Made by a program: the position numbers and the translations under genes | Shown here: piece by piece, positions 8,964 through 29,165 of the stretch | Layout: each line of letters opens with the position of its first letter | How positions within the stretch are numbered: the stretch's first letter is position 1 | Origin: Deinococcus aerius | GTDB taxonomy: Bacteria > Deinococcota > Deinococci > Deinococcales > Deinococcaceae | DNA: 64,000 bases | NCBI RefSeq assembly: GCF_002897375.1 | Contig: NZ_BFAG01000005.1 | Location: 1-64,000, forward strand | Direction: 5' to 3' | The notes under the pieces: generated by a model | What the model saw: only the letters and a program-made list of their open reading frames with translations | Databases searched by the model: none | What the model was told of the DNA's origin: nothing

Positions 8964-9040
8964 GCCCCGAAAACACAGTTGCTGCACCGGTTGCTGCTCG
9001 GCCCAACGGGGAGTGTCCTGCTGCATTCGGGGAAAAGAAA

Positions 9041-9142
<102 letters not shown>

Positions 9143-9216
9143 ACGGCCAGCCACAGAACTATAGACGGCGTCCCCGGCTTCGTCAAGGGTGAGGGTCAGG
9201 GCGTATGCTGCGCCCC

Positions 9217-10455
<1,239 letters not shown>

Positions 10456-10464
10456 GGGGGAAAG

Positions 10465-10502
10465 AGGAGGGGGCCTGCAATGAACGCCGCAGGCCCCCTC
10501 CT
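10465..10502. terminator. Bidirectional terminator between convergent genes
   Basis: A perfect 14-bp stem (AGGAGGGGGCCTGC at 10465-10478 with its complement at 10489-10502) and a 10-base loop lie between the aminopeptidase gene and the convergent methylglyoxal synthase gene, whose stop codon overlaps the right arm. Confidence 0.8.
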
Positions 10503-10896
10503 ATCCCTGCTTCTCCAGCCACAGCACCAGCGCCTCCGCGCTCGCCGGGTTGGTGGCGAGGGGGATGTCGTGCACGTCGCACAGCCGCACCAGGGCGGAC
10601 ACGTCGGGCTCGTGGGGCTGGGCGGTGAGGGGGTCACGGAAGAAGAAGACGGCCAGGACGCGCTCCTCGGAGATGCGGGCGCCGATCTGCTGGTCGCCGC
10701 CCATCGGGCCGGAGAGGACCCGCTCGACCGTGAGGCCCGTCTTCTGGGCCAGGATGCCCCCCGTCGTGCCGGTGGCGACGAGGTGAAAGCGGCTCAGCAC
10801 TTCACGGTGGCTCAGGGCGAAGAGGGCGAGTTCGAGCTTCTTGCGGTCGTGGGCGATCAGGGCGACCTGTCGCCGGTCCGCGGGGGGGCTGGTCAC
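10501..10896 (-). CDS. mgsA: Methylglyoxal synthase
   Basis: A 131-residue enzyme that converts dihydroxyacetone phosphate into methylglyoxal and phosphate, a cytoplasmic bypass of lower glycolysis used when phosphate is scarce. Diagnostic motifs are present: IAHDRKK at the N-terminus, LVATGTTGG for phosphate binding, GPMGGDQQIG with the catalytic Asp, and FFRDPLTAQPHEPD. Its GTG start overlaps the stop of the upstream ROK kinase gene by four bases (GTGA), so the two are one operon linking sugar phosphorylation with triose-phosphate overflow. Confidence 0.95.
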   Translation of the reverse strand: MTSPPADRRQVALIAHDRKKLELALFALSHREVLSRFHLVATGTTGGILAQKTGLTVERVLSGPMGGDQQIGARISEERVLAVFFFRDPLTAQPHEPDVSALVRLCDVHDIPLATNPASAEALVLWLEKQG

Positions 10897-11801
10897 GCGC
10901 CTTCCTGCTGCGCCGCGAGCGCCGCCCCGATGACCCCCGCCTCCGTCCCGAGCTGCGCGCGGCGGATGGTGACGGGGGCAAAGGACCCGGCGTACTCGTC
11001 CGCCGCCGCCTGCACGCCCTGGAAGAACAGGTCCCCCACGCTGGCGACACCTCCGCCGATCACGAACACCTCCGGGTCGAGGAACTTCTGGATGTCGGCG
11101 AGCGCCACGCCGATATGCCGCAGCGCCTGGTGGACGACCCGCCCGGCGACCGGGTGGCCCTGCGCGGCGAGGGCAAAGGCCTCGGCGGTGCTTACCTCGC
11201 GGTTCAGGGCGTAGCTCGCGTCGCGGGCGATGGCGGTGCCGCTGGCGAGGGCCTCCAGCGCCCCGTCCAGCCCCGCGCCGCTCACCGGGCCGCCCGGCAT
11301 GACGGTCACGTGCCCGAGTTCCCCCGCGATGCCGTGCCGCCCCCGCCAGATGCGGCCGTTCAGCACGATGCCCGAGCCGATGCCGGTGCTGACCGTCACG
11401 TACACGCTGCTCTCCGTGCCGCGCGCCGCGCCCAGGTACGCCTCGGCGAGCGCGGCAGCCTTCGCGTCGTTCTCCAGCACCACACGCTGGCCCAGGCGGT
11501 CGCGCAGGCCGTCCACCAGCGGCACGTCGGTGAAGCCGTAGATGTTCGGCGCGAACTTCACCCGGGTGCGCTCCATGTTCAGGGGGCCGGGCACGCCCAC
11601 GCCGACCCGCGCGGCGTCGGGGTGCGTGGCCTGGAGCGTCGCCACCTGCGCGGCGATGGCGTCGAGGACGGCCTCCCAGCCCGTTTCGGGGGTGGGCTGG
11701 ACATGCCGGTCGTGGAGCTCGCCGCCCCGCAGGACCCCGGTGGCGATCTTGGTTCCGCCCACGTCCACGCCGATGCTGACCTGTTCTGCCGTTTGCGTCA
11801 C
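10893..11801 (-). CDS. ROK-family sugar kinase (glucokinase-like) lacking zinc-site cysteines
   Basis: A 302-residue sugar kinase. The ATP-binding motif DVGGTKIATG lies at residues 11-20, followed by the substrate loop LENDAKAAALAE and ISTG-type STGIGSGIV. The GTG start follows TTGGAGG with a 9-base spacer; longer upstream frames lack such a site. The usual ROK zinc motif CxCGxxGCxE reads PVSGAGLDGALEA, so all three cysteines are replaced by Ser or Ala while the frame around them is kept. It is the first gene of an operon with methylglyoxal synthase. Glucose is the probable substrate, but other hexoses are possible. Confidence 0.88.
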   Translation of the reverse strand: MTQTAEQVSIGVDVGGTKIATGVLRGGELHDRHVQPTPETGWEAVLDAIAAQVATLQATHPDAARVGVGVPGPLNMERTRVKFAPNIYGFTDVPLVDGLRDRLGQRVVLENDAKAAALAEAYLGAARGTESSVYVTVSTGIGSGIVLNGRIWRGRHGIAGELGHVTVMPGGPVSGAGLDGALEALASGTAIARDASYALNREVSTAEAFALAAQGHPVAGRVVHQALRHIGVALADIQKFLDPEVFVIGGGVASVGDLFFQGVQAAADEYAGSFAPVTIRRAQLGTEAGVIGAALAAQQEGA

Positions 11802-11901
11802 TCTGGTTGCCTCCAAGTCACTGCCCACGTCGTCCCCGCCCGGAACTGCTTCCGAACGTGAGTTTCTGTCGTTCCGGCCCGCACTGTAGCCCGGCGCCCC
11901 G

Positions 11902-12182
11902 TCAGGAAGGTTCCTCCCTGTCTTCCCCGCCCTCCAGCAGGGCGAGGGCCTCGGCGAGCTGGACTTCCGGCACATACAGGCCCACGTCGCCCATGTAGCC
12001 CCCGGTCTCGATCTCGATGACCGGGCTGCCCATCGCCCACTGGAAGGGGGTGCGGACCACGCTCACCACACCGCCCGCCGAGAGGGTGCGCCGCCAGCCC
12101 TCGGCGAGCAGCCGGGGCAGGGTGCCCAGCCGCACCCACACGTCGCCCTGGTACAGCACCCGGTCGTCGTACTCGGCGCGGC

Positions 12183-12186
<4 letters not shown>
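11902..12186 (-). CDS. Hypothetical protein coupled to a thioesterase
   Basis: A 94-residue soluble protein of unknown function (begins MSRAEYDDRVLYQGDVWVRL, ends with an acidic tail). Its ATG overlaps the stop of the upstream thioesterase gene (ATGA), so the two are co-translated. No catalytic motif or known domain was recognised. The downstream gap to the ROK kinase promoter region is about 100 bases. Confidence 0.7.
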
Positions 12187-12653
<467 letters not shown>

Positions 12654-12717
12654 GCGGCCCATTATGGGGGGCAGGCTTCACACGCCTTCCCCGCGCGGCG
12701 GCGCTATGCTCTGGCTC

Positions 12718-13104
12718 ATGACTCCACCCGACCCGCCGCCCTCGCCGCCCCGGGGTCTGGGAGCGCGCTGGCGGCAGGTGCAGCGGCTGCCCCTCACGCT
12801 GATCCTCACCAGCCTGCTCGCGGGGCTGGGCATCGTGCAGCTCAGCTTCCAACTGGGGAACCTGGCCTACCGCACGGCGACCTGGACCCGGGAGACCCGC
12901 CAGACCCAGGCGCGCATCCGGGGTCTGGAGCGCGACCTGCGCCTGCTGCGTGACGCCGAGCGGGCGGCCCAGGACCCCGCGTACCTGGAGGTCCTCGCCC
13001 GCTGTCAGGGCTTTGTCGGGGAAAATGAGGAGGTCGTGGTCGCGCCGGGTGCGCCCGAGACGCCGGGCGAACTCCAGAACTGCATGACGCTGCGGCTGCC
13101 CTGA
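12718..13104 (+). CDS. Septum-formation-initiator-like membrane protein (FtsB/DivIC type)
   Basis: A 128-residue bitopic protein: a short proline-rich cytoplasmic N-terminus, one TM segment (about residues 22-42, LPLTLILTSLLAGLGIVQL), a coiled coil (TRETRQTQARIRGLERDLRLL) and a small extracytoplasmic tail. This is the layout of the FtsB/DivIC family, which bridges cell-division proteins. The start is 7 bases after a TATGCT box. The similarity rests on layout more than on conserved residues, so the family name is tentative. It is divergent from the thioesterase gene. Confidence 0.65.
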   Translation: MTPPDPPPSPPRGLGARWRQVQRLPLTLILTSLLAGLGIVQLSFQLGNLAYRTATWTRETRQTQARIRGLERDLRLLRDAERAAQDPAYLEVLARCQGFVGENEEVVVAPGAPETPGELQNCMTLRLP

Positions 13105-13725
13105 GGAGTGGTCCTGCTGGAGGTGGCCGGGCGCTCCTCATCCTCTTGGCAGGGGACCGGCCGGTTCTGCCCCAGGGAGGGGCGTTTGGATGAGGGGAGA
13201 GGGGCCGGGCATCTTGCCCTCGTTTGCCCCCTCCCCCCAGAGGGGCAGGGGAGCTTTCCACTGCGCTCGGCAAGGGGCTCGGCTCGTCGCGCCGGTGGTC
13301 GTTGTCCTCTGCGTGCAAGGTTTGATCTTGCTGTTCTCAAGCCGCTCGCCCACCGTCCCGCTGCGCGAGCAAGGCGGGGTGAAGGCGGGGCGAGCGCCAG
13401 TTGCCTTGTGGGGATGGGCGGTCCGCATTGGCCGTTTTGAGAAGCTAAAGCTTGAGCGGTATTCCCCTCCCCCTGGTGGGGGGCCCGGACTCGCAGAGCT
13501 GCTTGCAGAGGGGGTGGCGAGCGCCGTCCGCCCTTGTGCCAGACGACGAACAGTTGCCCCGAGCAACTTTGCGTTTCGCATCAGGCGTCTGCGGGGCTGG
13601 CAGGGAACGCCTGCCCTCTCACTTTCCACTGCCCTGACAACGCCCTTGCCTCCGGGGGCGGGCCCCCGGGGTGTTTGGAAGGGGTGAACGGTAAAATTCC
13701 CAGCTCGGGCGTATGCTGCCCCCGT
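13105..13725. repeat. Repeat-rich intergenic region
   Basis: About 620 bases without a credible gene. It contains G/C-run palindromes (CCCCCTCCCCCCAGAGGGG near 13220, CCCCTCCCCCTGGTGGGG near 13465) and the segment GCAGAGCTGCTTGCAGAGGG near 13492. That segment is the reverse complement of part of the repeat at 51340-51390 and resembles the one at the right end of the window. It is probably one or two copies of a dispersed Deinococcus-type intergenic repeat. The cutA promoter (TATGCT at 13712-13717) lies at its right end. Confidence 0.6.
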
Positions 13726-14046
13726 ATGTCACTCGTGGTTCTGGTCACGTTGCCCCCCGAACGCGCGCACGAACTTGCCCGAACGCTGGTCAGCGAGCGT
13801 CTGGCGGGGTGCGTGAATGTGATTGGCGGCGTTCACAGCATCTACCGCTGGGAGGGGGACATTGCGGAGGACCCCGAGACGCTGCTGCTGATCAAGACCA
13901 CCGGGGAACGCTACCCCGAGCTGGAGGCGCGCATCCGAACCATGCACCCCTACGAGGTGCCCGAGATCATCGCCCTGCCCTTCGACCGGGCCTTGCCCGA
14001 GTTCCAGAGCTGGCTGCTGGGCGCCACCGCCCTGCGCGGCGAGTAA
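13726..14046 (+). CDS. cutA: CutA-like divalent-cation tolerance protein
   Basis: A 106-residue protein of the CutA family, small trimeric PII-like ferredoxin-fold proteins linked to copper tolerance in enterobacteria but of unclear role elsewhere. Signatures: VTLPPERAHELARTLVSERL, AGCVNVIGGVHSIYRWEGD and the C-terminal HPYEVPEIIALP. The start is 8 bases after a TATGCT box. Length is normal. It appears to be transcribed alone. Confidence 0.93.
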   Translation: MSLVVLVTLPPERAHELARTLVSERLAGCVNVIGGVHSIYRWEGDIAEDPETLLLIKTTGERYPELEARIRTMHPYEVPEIIALPFDRALPEFQSWLLGATALRGE

Positions 14047-14149
14047 GGGGGCCGCTCCCCCCGTTCCGGCTTCCACTCGGAAAGCCGCCCGGTCGTTGGG
14101 GAGGTTCTCCTGACTGCCCCGCTGTCACGGTGTCCCGGTACACTGGAGC

Positions 14150-15565
14150 ATGACCGTGCCCGGGCACGACTCCGGCCTGCCGCCCCACGCGGCCCGCCTG
14201 GGTGGGACGCTCCTGGCCGCACTGGAAGACGCGGCGGACCCGGCGCTGCTGCTGGAACGGGGGCCGCCCGCGGGGGAGGGCGGGGCGGCGTGGCGGGCGG
14301 TGTTCGTCAACCGGGCCTTCGCGCGGCTGCTGGGGGCTGAGCCCGCCGCGCTCCTGCACGCCACCTTCGACGAGCTGATCGCCCGGGTGCGGGGCAATTT
14401 GGTGGGAACGGACGCCGCGCACTTCGTGCGGCGCCAGGAGAGCTTCCGGGTGGACCTGCAACTGCGCGCCGGTGGGGCGCGCTGGATGGACGTGCAGTCC
14501 ACGCCGCTGCACGTGGGGCCGGGCGCGGCGAATGGGGAGCCCACCCACTGGTGGGTCGTGCTGCGTGACGTGACTGCCGAGCGCCAGGCCCTCGCCCTCG
14601 CCACCGGGCAGTCACGCGCGCTTCACCTCGCCGTGCGGGGGGCGCCGCTGAGCACCATCCTGCGCGCCCTGACCGCCACCCTGGACGAGCGGCTGCCCGG
14701 CAGCGCCGCGAGCGCGAGCCTGCTGGGCGGCGACCACCTGCACCTGCTGGGCTCGCCGCGCCTGCCGCCGGCGGCAACGGACCTGCGCCTCCCCCTGGCC
14801 GCCGCGCAGGCCTGCACCTGCGTCCGCGCCATCCGGCGCAACCAGCCGGTGCTGACGCGCTGGCCCGCCGGGTTTCCCCCCCCGCTGCGCGCCGACCTGA
14901 TCCGGGCGGGATACGCCCGTGCCTACAGCGTGCCGGTGCGGGAGGCCGGGGGACCCGCCCTGGCGGCCCTCACCCTGTATGGCCGCCGCCCGGACGACCC
15001 CCATCCCGCCGAGGTGGAGCTGCTCGGGCAGTTCGCCGACCTCGCGGCGCTGCTCGTGGCGCGCGACCAGGGGCTGCGGCGGCTGGAACACCTCGCCTTC
15101 CGCGACCCCCTGACCGCCCTGGCGAACCGGACGCGCTTCATGGCCGACCTGGAGGAGGCCTGCCTGGCCCTGGTTTCCAGGGGGGAAGCGCCCTTTGCCG
15201 TCGGGCTGCTGGACCTCGACGACTTCAAGCGGGTCAACGACGCGCACGGCCACCTCGCCGGGGACCACCTGCTCGTCACGCTGGCGGGGCGGATCGCGCG
15301 CACCCTGCCGCCCGGGGCGCTCGTGGCCCGCATGGGCGGCGACGAGTTCGCCCTGCTGGTGCCGGACGCGACCGGCGAGCGGGTGCAGGCGGCGGCACAG
15401 GCCGTCCGCACCGCCCTCGGGGTGCCCGTTCCCCTCGGCGGGGCCTCCCTCCAGGTCGGGGGCAGCCTGGGCTGGGCCCTGGCCCCCCGGGACGCCGACA
15501 CCCCCGACGGGCTGTTGCGGCACGCCGACGCCGCCATGTACGCGGCCAAACGCGGGCCACCCTGA
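14150..15565 (+). CDS. PAS-GAF diguanylate cyclase (GGDEF)
   Basis: A 471-residue predicted diguanylate cyclase. A PAS-like domain (about residues 35-150, with VNRAFARLLGAEPAALL) is followed by a GAF-like domain (about 165-300) and a GGDEF domain. The active-site loop is intact (RMGGDEF, residues 396-400), preceded by DPLTALANR and [16 protein letters not shown]. The inhibitory RxxD site five residues before GGDEF is absent, so product inhibition may be weak. No membrane segment is visible, so it is probably cytoplasmic. The ATG is 5 bases after a TACACT box. Confidence 0.9.
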   Translation: MTVPGHDSGLPPHAARLGGTLLAALEDAADPALLLERGPPAGEGGAAWRAVFVNRAFARLLGAEPAALLHATFDELIARVRGNLVGTDAAHFVRRQESFRVDLQLRAGGARWMDVQSTPLHVGPGAANGEPTHWWVVLRDVTAERQALALATGQSRALHLAVRGAPLSTILRALTATLDERLPGSAASASLLGGDHLHLLGSPRLPPAATDLRLPLAAAQACTCVRAIRRNQPVLTRWPAGFPPPLRADLIRAGYARAYSVPVREAGGPALAALTLYGRRPDDPHPAEVELLGQFADLAALLVARDQGLRRLEHLAFRDPLTALANRTRFMADLEEACLALVSRGEAPFAVGLLDLDDFKRVNDAHGHLAGDHLLVTLAGRIARTLPPGALVARMGGDEFALLVPDATGERVQAAAQAVRTALGVPVPLGGASLQVGGSLGWALAPRDADTPDGLLRHADAAMYAAKRGPP

Positions 15566-15883
15566 GCGGCGTGGTGCCACGGCGAGGTGGGGGCTGCGCT
15601 CGGCGTGCCCCTTATGCGGCCAGGTCCGCGGGGCGGGTCAGCCTCCACCGAGAGTCAGGGGTCGGCTAAGTTCGTAGGGGTCCCCTGGCCGGGTGCGGGG
15701 GTGCCCCGCCCCCACTTGCCTCCCCCGGGGGCCATGCTCGACAAACCGCTTGGGAACGAGCAGAAGAACCTGCGGGGAAGCCAACGGCCTGAGCACAAGG
15801 AGCTGTGGCGCCCCAGTCGCGGGACCGCCCAACATCGCCGCCCGGGGGTTTACCGGGGGCTTCTGCGGCAGGCGGCGGACGTT
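15566..15883. other. Intergenic region, no gene seen
   Basis: About 320 bases between a plus-strand cyclase and a convergent lipoprotein gene. Open frames are short, unsupported by ribosome-binding sites and biased like shadows. G/C-rich inverted stretches around 15690-15730 may serve as terminators. Confidence 0.4.
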
Positions 15884-16264
15884 CTAAAAAGGGCGGGTGA
15901 GCCGGAGCGTGGACACGAGCTTTCCCGAATCGTCTTTCAGTGCCCCGAGGTAGATGCCGTTCTCAAACTTCCCCCGGTAGATGTTGAGGGGTTCATAGTA
16001 GAAGTGCAGTTCCCCGGTGATCGAGTTGCCGTACATAAAGTCGAAGGCTGTGTCTCCCCCCGCGAGGATCATGGTGAAGTCCCCCTCGTGGGGCTTGTTC
16101 GTCATGCTGATGCTTGCCCCCAGCACCCCCGTCTCACCGCCTGGTTTGATAAATTCGGCGGTCCAGGCCCCCGAGGCGTCGTACGCCGCTGGGGGCGGCG
16201 GAGTGGGGCTGCACGCCGGGAGAGCGAGAGTGCCAACGAGGGTAAGCCCAACCAAGGTACGCAC
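15884..16264 (-). CDS. Small hypothetical lipoprotein
   Basis: A 126-residue protein with a lipoprotein-type signal peptide (LVGLTLVGTLALPAC). The mature part is rich in Gly, Thr and aromatic residues with alternating beta-strand patterns (SGAWTAEFIKPGGE, GELHFYYEPLNIYRGKF), suggesting a small beta-barrel or lipocalin-like fold attached to the cell envelope. The start is a GTG 6 bases after TACTTT, another leaderless-type start. Function unknown. Confidence 0.75.
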   Translation of the reverse strand: MRTLVGLTLVGTLALPACSPTPPPPAAYDASGAWTAEFIKPGGETGVLGASISMTNKPHEGDFTMILAGGDTAFDFMYGNSITGELHFYYEPLNIYRGKFENGIYLGALKDDSGKLVSTLRLTRPF

Positions 16265-16417
16265 GGCCCCAAAGTAGCGCAGGACCGGTAAGGGCGATTC
16301 CCTTTCCGCCGCCGGGCATGGCCCGGGCTGCCCGCATCAGGCCCCCACTCGGCTGGAGGCGGCGGCTTCCCCGGGGGGCTGCGAGAGGGCGAACACGGCC
16401 CTCTGTGAAAAGCAATG

Positions 16418-16520
<103 letters not shown>

Positions 16521-16599
16521 GATGCGGCGTGAGGCTGAAGCCCCCGCGCAAGCCCGGGCACTATAGCAAAGGCCCCCGGGGCGTGCAAGGGTGAGGGCC

Positions 16600-16821
<222 letters not shown>

Positions 16822-16904
16822 GTCCCCGCTACGGGATGACGGGGGTGAAAGTTGCGTCCCTCTCCCGCAGACGGGCGGCGTGGGGCGGGTGTAGGCTGCC
16901 CCGC

Positions 16905-17567
16905 GTGACCCGCCCACCCCCACCCCTTCCCGAGGGGGCCCAGGCCCGCGCCCCGCTCGTGCTCTCGGCGCTGGAGACCCTGTACCCGGACGCCCGCACC
17001 GAGCTGAAGTTCAACAGTCCCTTCGAGCTGCTTGTCGCCACCGTCCTGAGCGCCCAGGCCACAGACGTGAGCGTGAACGCCGCCACGCCCGCCCTCTTTG
17101 CCCGCTACCCGGACGCGCACGCGATGAGCGGGGCGACCCCGGAAGACCTCGAACCCCTGATCCGGTCCATCGGCCTGTACCGGGCCAAGGCGCGCAACCT
17201 CGCCGCGCTGGCCCGCCTGCTCGTGGAGCGGCACGGCGGGGAGGTGCCGAACGATTTCGGGGCGGTCGTCGCCCTGCCCGGCGCGGGTCGCAAGACGGCG
17301 AACGTGGTCCTCAGCAACGCCTACGGCTACCCCGCCATCGCGGTCGATACCCATGTGGGCCGCCTCGCCCGGCGCCTGGGGCTGAGCGCCCAGACGAACC
17401 CGGACAGGGTGGAGCGCGACCTCCAGCACCTCTTTCCGCGCGACCGCTGGGTTTTCCTGCACCACGGGCTGATCCTGCATGGCCGCCGGGTGTGCCTGGC
17501 CCGCAAGCCCCGCTGCCCCGAGTGCCCCATGCGGGACTTCTGCCCGAAGGTCGGGGTGGCGGCGTGA
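16905..17567 (+). CDS. nth: Endonuclease III, Fe-S DNA glycosylase/AP lyase
   Basis: A 220-residue bifunctional glycosylase that removes oxidised pyrimidines and nicks the abasic site in base-excision repair. The helix-hairpin-helix carries the catalytic lysine (LPGAGRKTANVVLSNAYG) and the catalytic aspartate follows in AVDTHVGRLARRLG. The C-terminal Fe-S loop has the canonical C-x6-C-x2-C-x5-C spacing (CLARKPRCPECPMRDFC). The GTG start is 7 bases after TAGGCT; the longer upstream frame lacks a start signal. Deinococcus genomes often carry more than one Nth paralogue; which one this is cannot be told. Confidence 0.95.
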   Translation: MTRPPPPLPEGAQARAPLVLSALETLYPDARTELKFNSPFELLVATVLSAQATDVSVNAATPALFARYPDAHAMSGATPEDLEPLIRSIGLYRAKARNLAALARLLVERHGGEVPNDFGAVVALPGAGRKTANVVLSNAYGYPAIAVDTHVGRLARRLGLSAQTNPDRVERDLQHLFPRDRWVFLHHGLILHGRRVCLARKPRCPECPMRDFCPKVGVAA

Positions 17568-17579
17568 GGGGGTCCGTGG

Positions 17580-17672
17580 CGCGTGGGAAGTGGGAAGTGG
17601 AGGCTTCAGCGATGGCTTTCCGCCCCCGCCATGCCTTTCCCACGCCCCACTCCCTACTGACCTCTTCCCGCC
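17580..17672. repeat. Dispersed palindromic repeat, copy 1
   Basis: This gap between nth and the MFS gene carries GTGGGAAGTGGGAAGTGG and, about 60 bases later, CCCACGCCCCACTCCCTAC, so the segment folds back on itself. The same theme recurs near 42990-43093 in the opposite orientation. Confidence 0.55.
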
Positions 17673-17703
17673 GGACTCGCCAGGCCGCGGGGCGGGGGCG
17701 AGC

Positions 17704-18942
<1,239 letters not shown>

Positions 18943-19005
18943 AGGCCGCGTTTTCTTAAGGGGGGCCCGGCGCCCTGCGGGTGCGGCGGGGGTACACTGG
19001 CCCCG

Positions 19006-19722
<717 letters not shown>

Positions 19723-19770
19723 GGTTGCCGAGCTTCCCGCCGCCTCAGGCCGCCCCGCCTGGGGCCGTAT

Positions 19771-19832
19771 CTTGTACACCAAACCGGGAAGAGGTACAAG
19801 CGGTTGTACCCGGACCGTGCGAGTGCTACAGT
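19771..19832 (+). promoter_or_regulatory. nrdJ promoter with overlapping palindromic operator
   Basis: TTGTAC (19804-19809) and TACAGT (19827-19832) with a 17-base spacer make a good sigma-70-type promoter. The -35 box is one arm of a perfect palindrome, GGTACAA-N4-TTGTACC (19793-19810). A third copy of TTGTAC lies at 19772-19777, 32 bases (three helical turns) upstream of the -35 copy. The layout suggests a repressor that blocks the -35 region. The sequence does not match the classical NrdR box well. Confidence 0.6.
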
Positions 19833-19938
19833 CGGGCATCTAAGAGCGGCCCCCTGCCCGGGTCCCTGTCCGTCCCCTCCACCTCCTCCTCGCAGGAGGT
19901 GAGGCCTTCTGCTGTCCTGTTTTCCAAGGAGTCTCCCC

Positions 19939-27861
<7,923 letters not shown>

Positions 27862-27898
27862 ATAATTGAGGAGCTACAACTTCCTCAGAGTCTATAGA

Positions 27899-27922
27899 GG
27901 GGCGATCTTCCTAGGTCGCCCC
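27899..27922 (+). terminator. Hairpin downstream of nrdJ
   Basis: GGGGCGA (27899-27905) pairs with TCGCCCC (27916-27922) around a 10-base loop, about 40 bases after the nrdJ stop. No long T-run follows, so termination may be incomplete or protein-assisted. Confidence 0.5.
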
Positions 27923-27973
27923 TTCTCGCGCATATTTGCCCCACGCCTGCCGAATGAACCCATACAATACTTT

Positions 27974-28030
27974 CGTTACGCCCTTCACATTGAGGGCGTG
28001 ACGTCTTCTGTCGTTACACTACCCAAGGAG
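27974..28030 (+). promoter_or_regulatory. Promoter and candidate operator of the pPIWI-RE operon
   Basis: An 11-bp imperfect palindrome, CGTTACGCCCT (27974-27984) and AGGGCGTGACG (27993-28003), one mismatch, overlaps a candidate -35 box TTGAGG (27990-27995). TACACT (28015-28020) can serve as -10, although the 19-base spacer is long. AAGGAG lies 10 bases before the first ATG. A regulator binding the palindrome would block the promoter. Confidence 0.5.
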
Positions 28031-28040
28031 TTCAGCCATA

Positions 28041-29165
28041 ATGCCTGCCCCTTCCTCTTCCACCTTGGCCATCACCACAGTGCGTACACTCGCGCTGGCA
28101 GTGTCCGCTCAATACCGGGTGGCGCTCGACCACGGCGTCGTCCTCCAAGATCACACCGTTCCCAAGTCGATGCAAGACGCGATGAGCCTCCTCGGGCGCC
28201 TCGCGCTCGAAGAAGGTCGAGAAGACCGATTCGCGAGCGTACACGACGTGCTTCACGCCTGCACCGTTCCGCTGCGGGAGTGGGACCTCGACGCGTTCAA
28301 GGGGAACTTCACCTACGCCAACTTGCAGTTGGTCGATCCAGATTTGTTGGTGCCGACGGAGGAGTGCGGAGCCCTCATGGTGGAGGGGGGACGCAGTCAC
28401 GACGACGTGATCGAACGGCAATTGTACGCACGTTTGCAGGACGCGCTCAAGAATACTGGGCGGCAGCGGGACAGGACATACCGGGTGGTGCGGGAGTTCC
28501 TGGCACGCCACAGCCTGACGACCCGCGCGGGCCTACGCGGGCACTTCGACGGCGAGGGAGTGGACGACGCGGTCACGGACCTGGTGCTCGGTCACTTGTT
28601 CATCCCGGTCCCCGAGGCGTGGACCCTGCGCGGACAACCGCACCGTTGCGTACACTGCGGGACCCTCACGCGGCCGCATCCCGACCGCGACCGCTTCCCT
28701 GGCGGCCGGTGCCCCTTGCAAGCCTGCCGTGAGGGCGAGGACTTCCAGGCCCAGGCTGAGCCGTTTGGAGGAACGGGGGCCATCGTCGCGGCCAATACCG
28801 TGCTGCGGTATTGGGTCAACCCGGCCATCGACGAGTTGCGTATTTTTGACGCCGCCGTCGAGGCTGGAGTGCCCGCGGAGTTGTACCCCCATTCGGACAA
28901 GTGCGACGTGTCCCTCGGGGGGAATACCGGCGTGGACGTGAAGAATTACCGCGATGCGCACGCGCTGGCGCGGAAGATGAGCGCTGATCCCGGTGGATTG
29001 AAGGAGTACAGGGTCCCGGTTCTAGCGGTGCCGGACGCGCGGGCGGCGCAGCCAGGGTATTTGTCAGCCTTGAAGCGTGGCCTCAAACGTGGCCCGGGCG
29101 CACGCCTGCGGGTGATGACGGTCCGTGAGGTCAAACGTGACATTCGAGAACTCGCCCATGCGTAG
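28041..29165 (+). CDS. Zinc-finger PD-(D/E)xK nuclease of the pPIWI-RE cassette
   Basis: A 374-residue predicted restriction-endonuclease-fold protein. The N-terminal 190 residues are helical with no recognised motif. A four-cysteine zinc finger follows (Cys203, 206, 224, 229). The C-terminal nuclease domain has the catalytic pattern Glu280, Asp289 (KCDVSL), then Asp299-x-Lys301 (VDVKNY). This matches the nuclease component that accompanies pPIWI-RE proteins in their three-gene operon. It presumably cuts DNA of an invader once the partner proteins bind. The stop overlaps the next start by 8 bases. The GC level is visibly lower than in neighbours, consistent with transfer. Confidence 0.82.
   Translation: MPAPSSSTLAITTVRTLALAVSAQYRVALDHGVVLQDHTVPKSMQDAMSLLGRLALEEGREDRFASVHDVLHACTVPLREWDLDAFKGNFTYANLQLVDPDLLVPTEECGALMVEGGRSHDDVIERQLYARLQDALKNTGRQRDRTYRVVREFLARHSLTTRAGLRGHFDGEGVDDAVTDLVLGHLFIPVPEAWTLRGQPHRCVHCGTLTRPHPDRDRFPGGRCPLQACREGEDFQAQAEPFGGTGAIVAANTVLRYWVNPAIDELRIFDAAVEAGVPAELYPHSDKCDVSLGGNTGVDVKNYRDAHALARKMSADPGGLKEYRVPVLAVPDARAAQPGYLSALKRGLKRGPGARLRVMTVREVKRDIRELAHA

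Noticed and set aside
11802..11975. Longer N-terminus for the ROK kinase
   Set aside because: Residues are Ser/Arg/Gly-rich without homology, while the internal GTG has a good TTGGAGG site and fits the family length.
13190..13700. CRISPR-like repeats in the gap before cutA
   Set aside because: Repeated G/C blocks are irregularly spaced and palindromic rather than regular direct repeats with unique spacers, and no cas gene is present.
19741..19938. Cobalamin riboswitch upstream of the B12-dependent reductase
   Set aside because: I looked for the conserved B12-box and core segments and did not find them; the leader instead shows a promoter with a palindrome.
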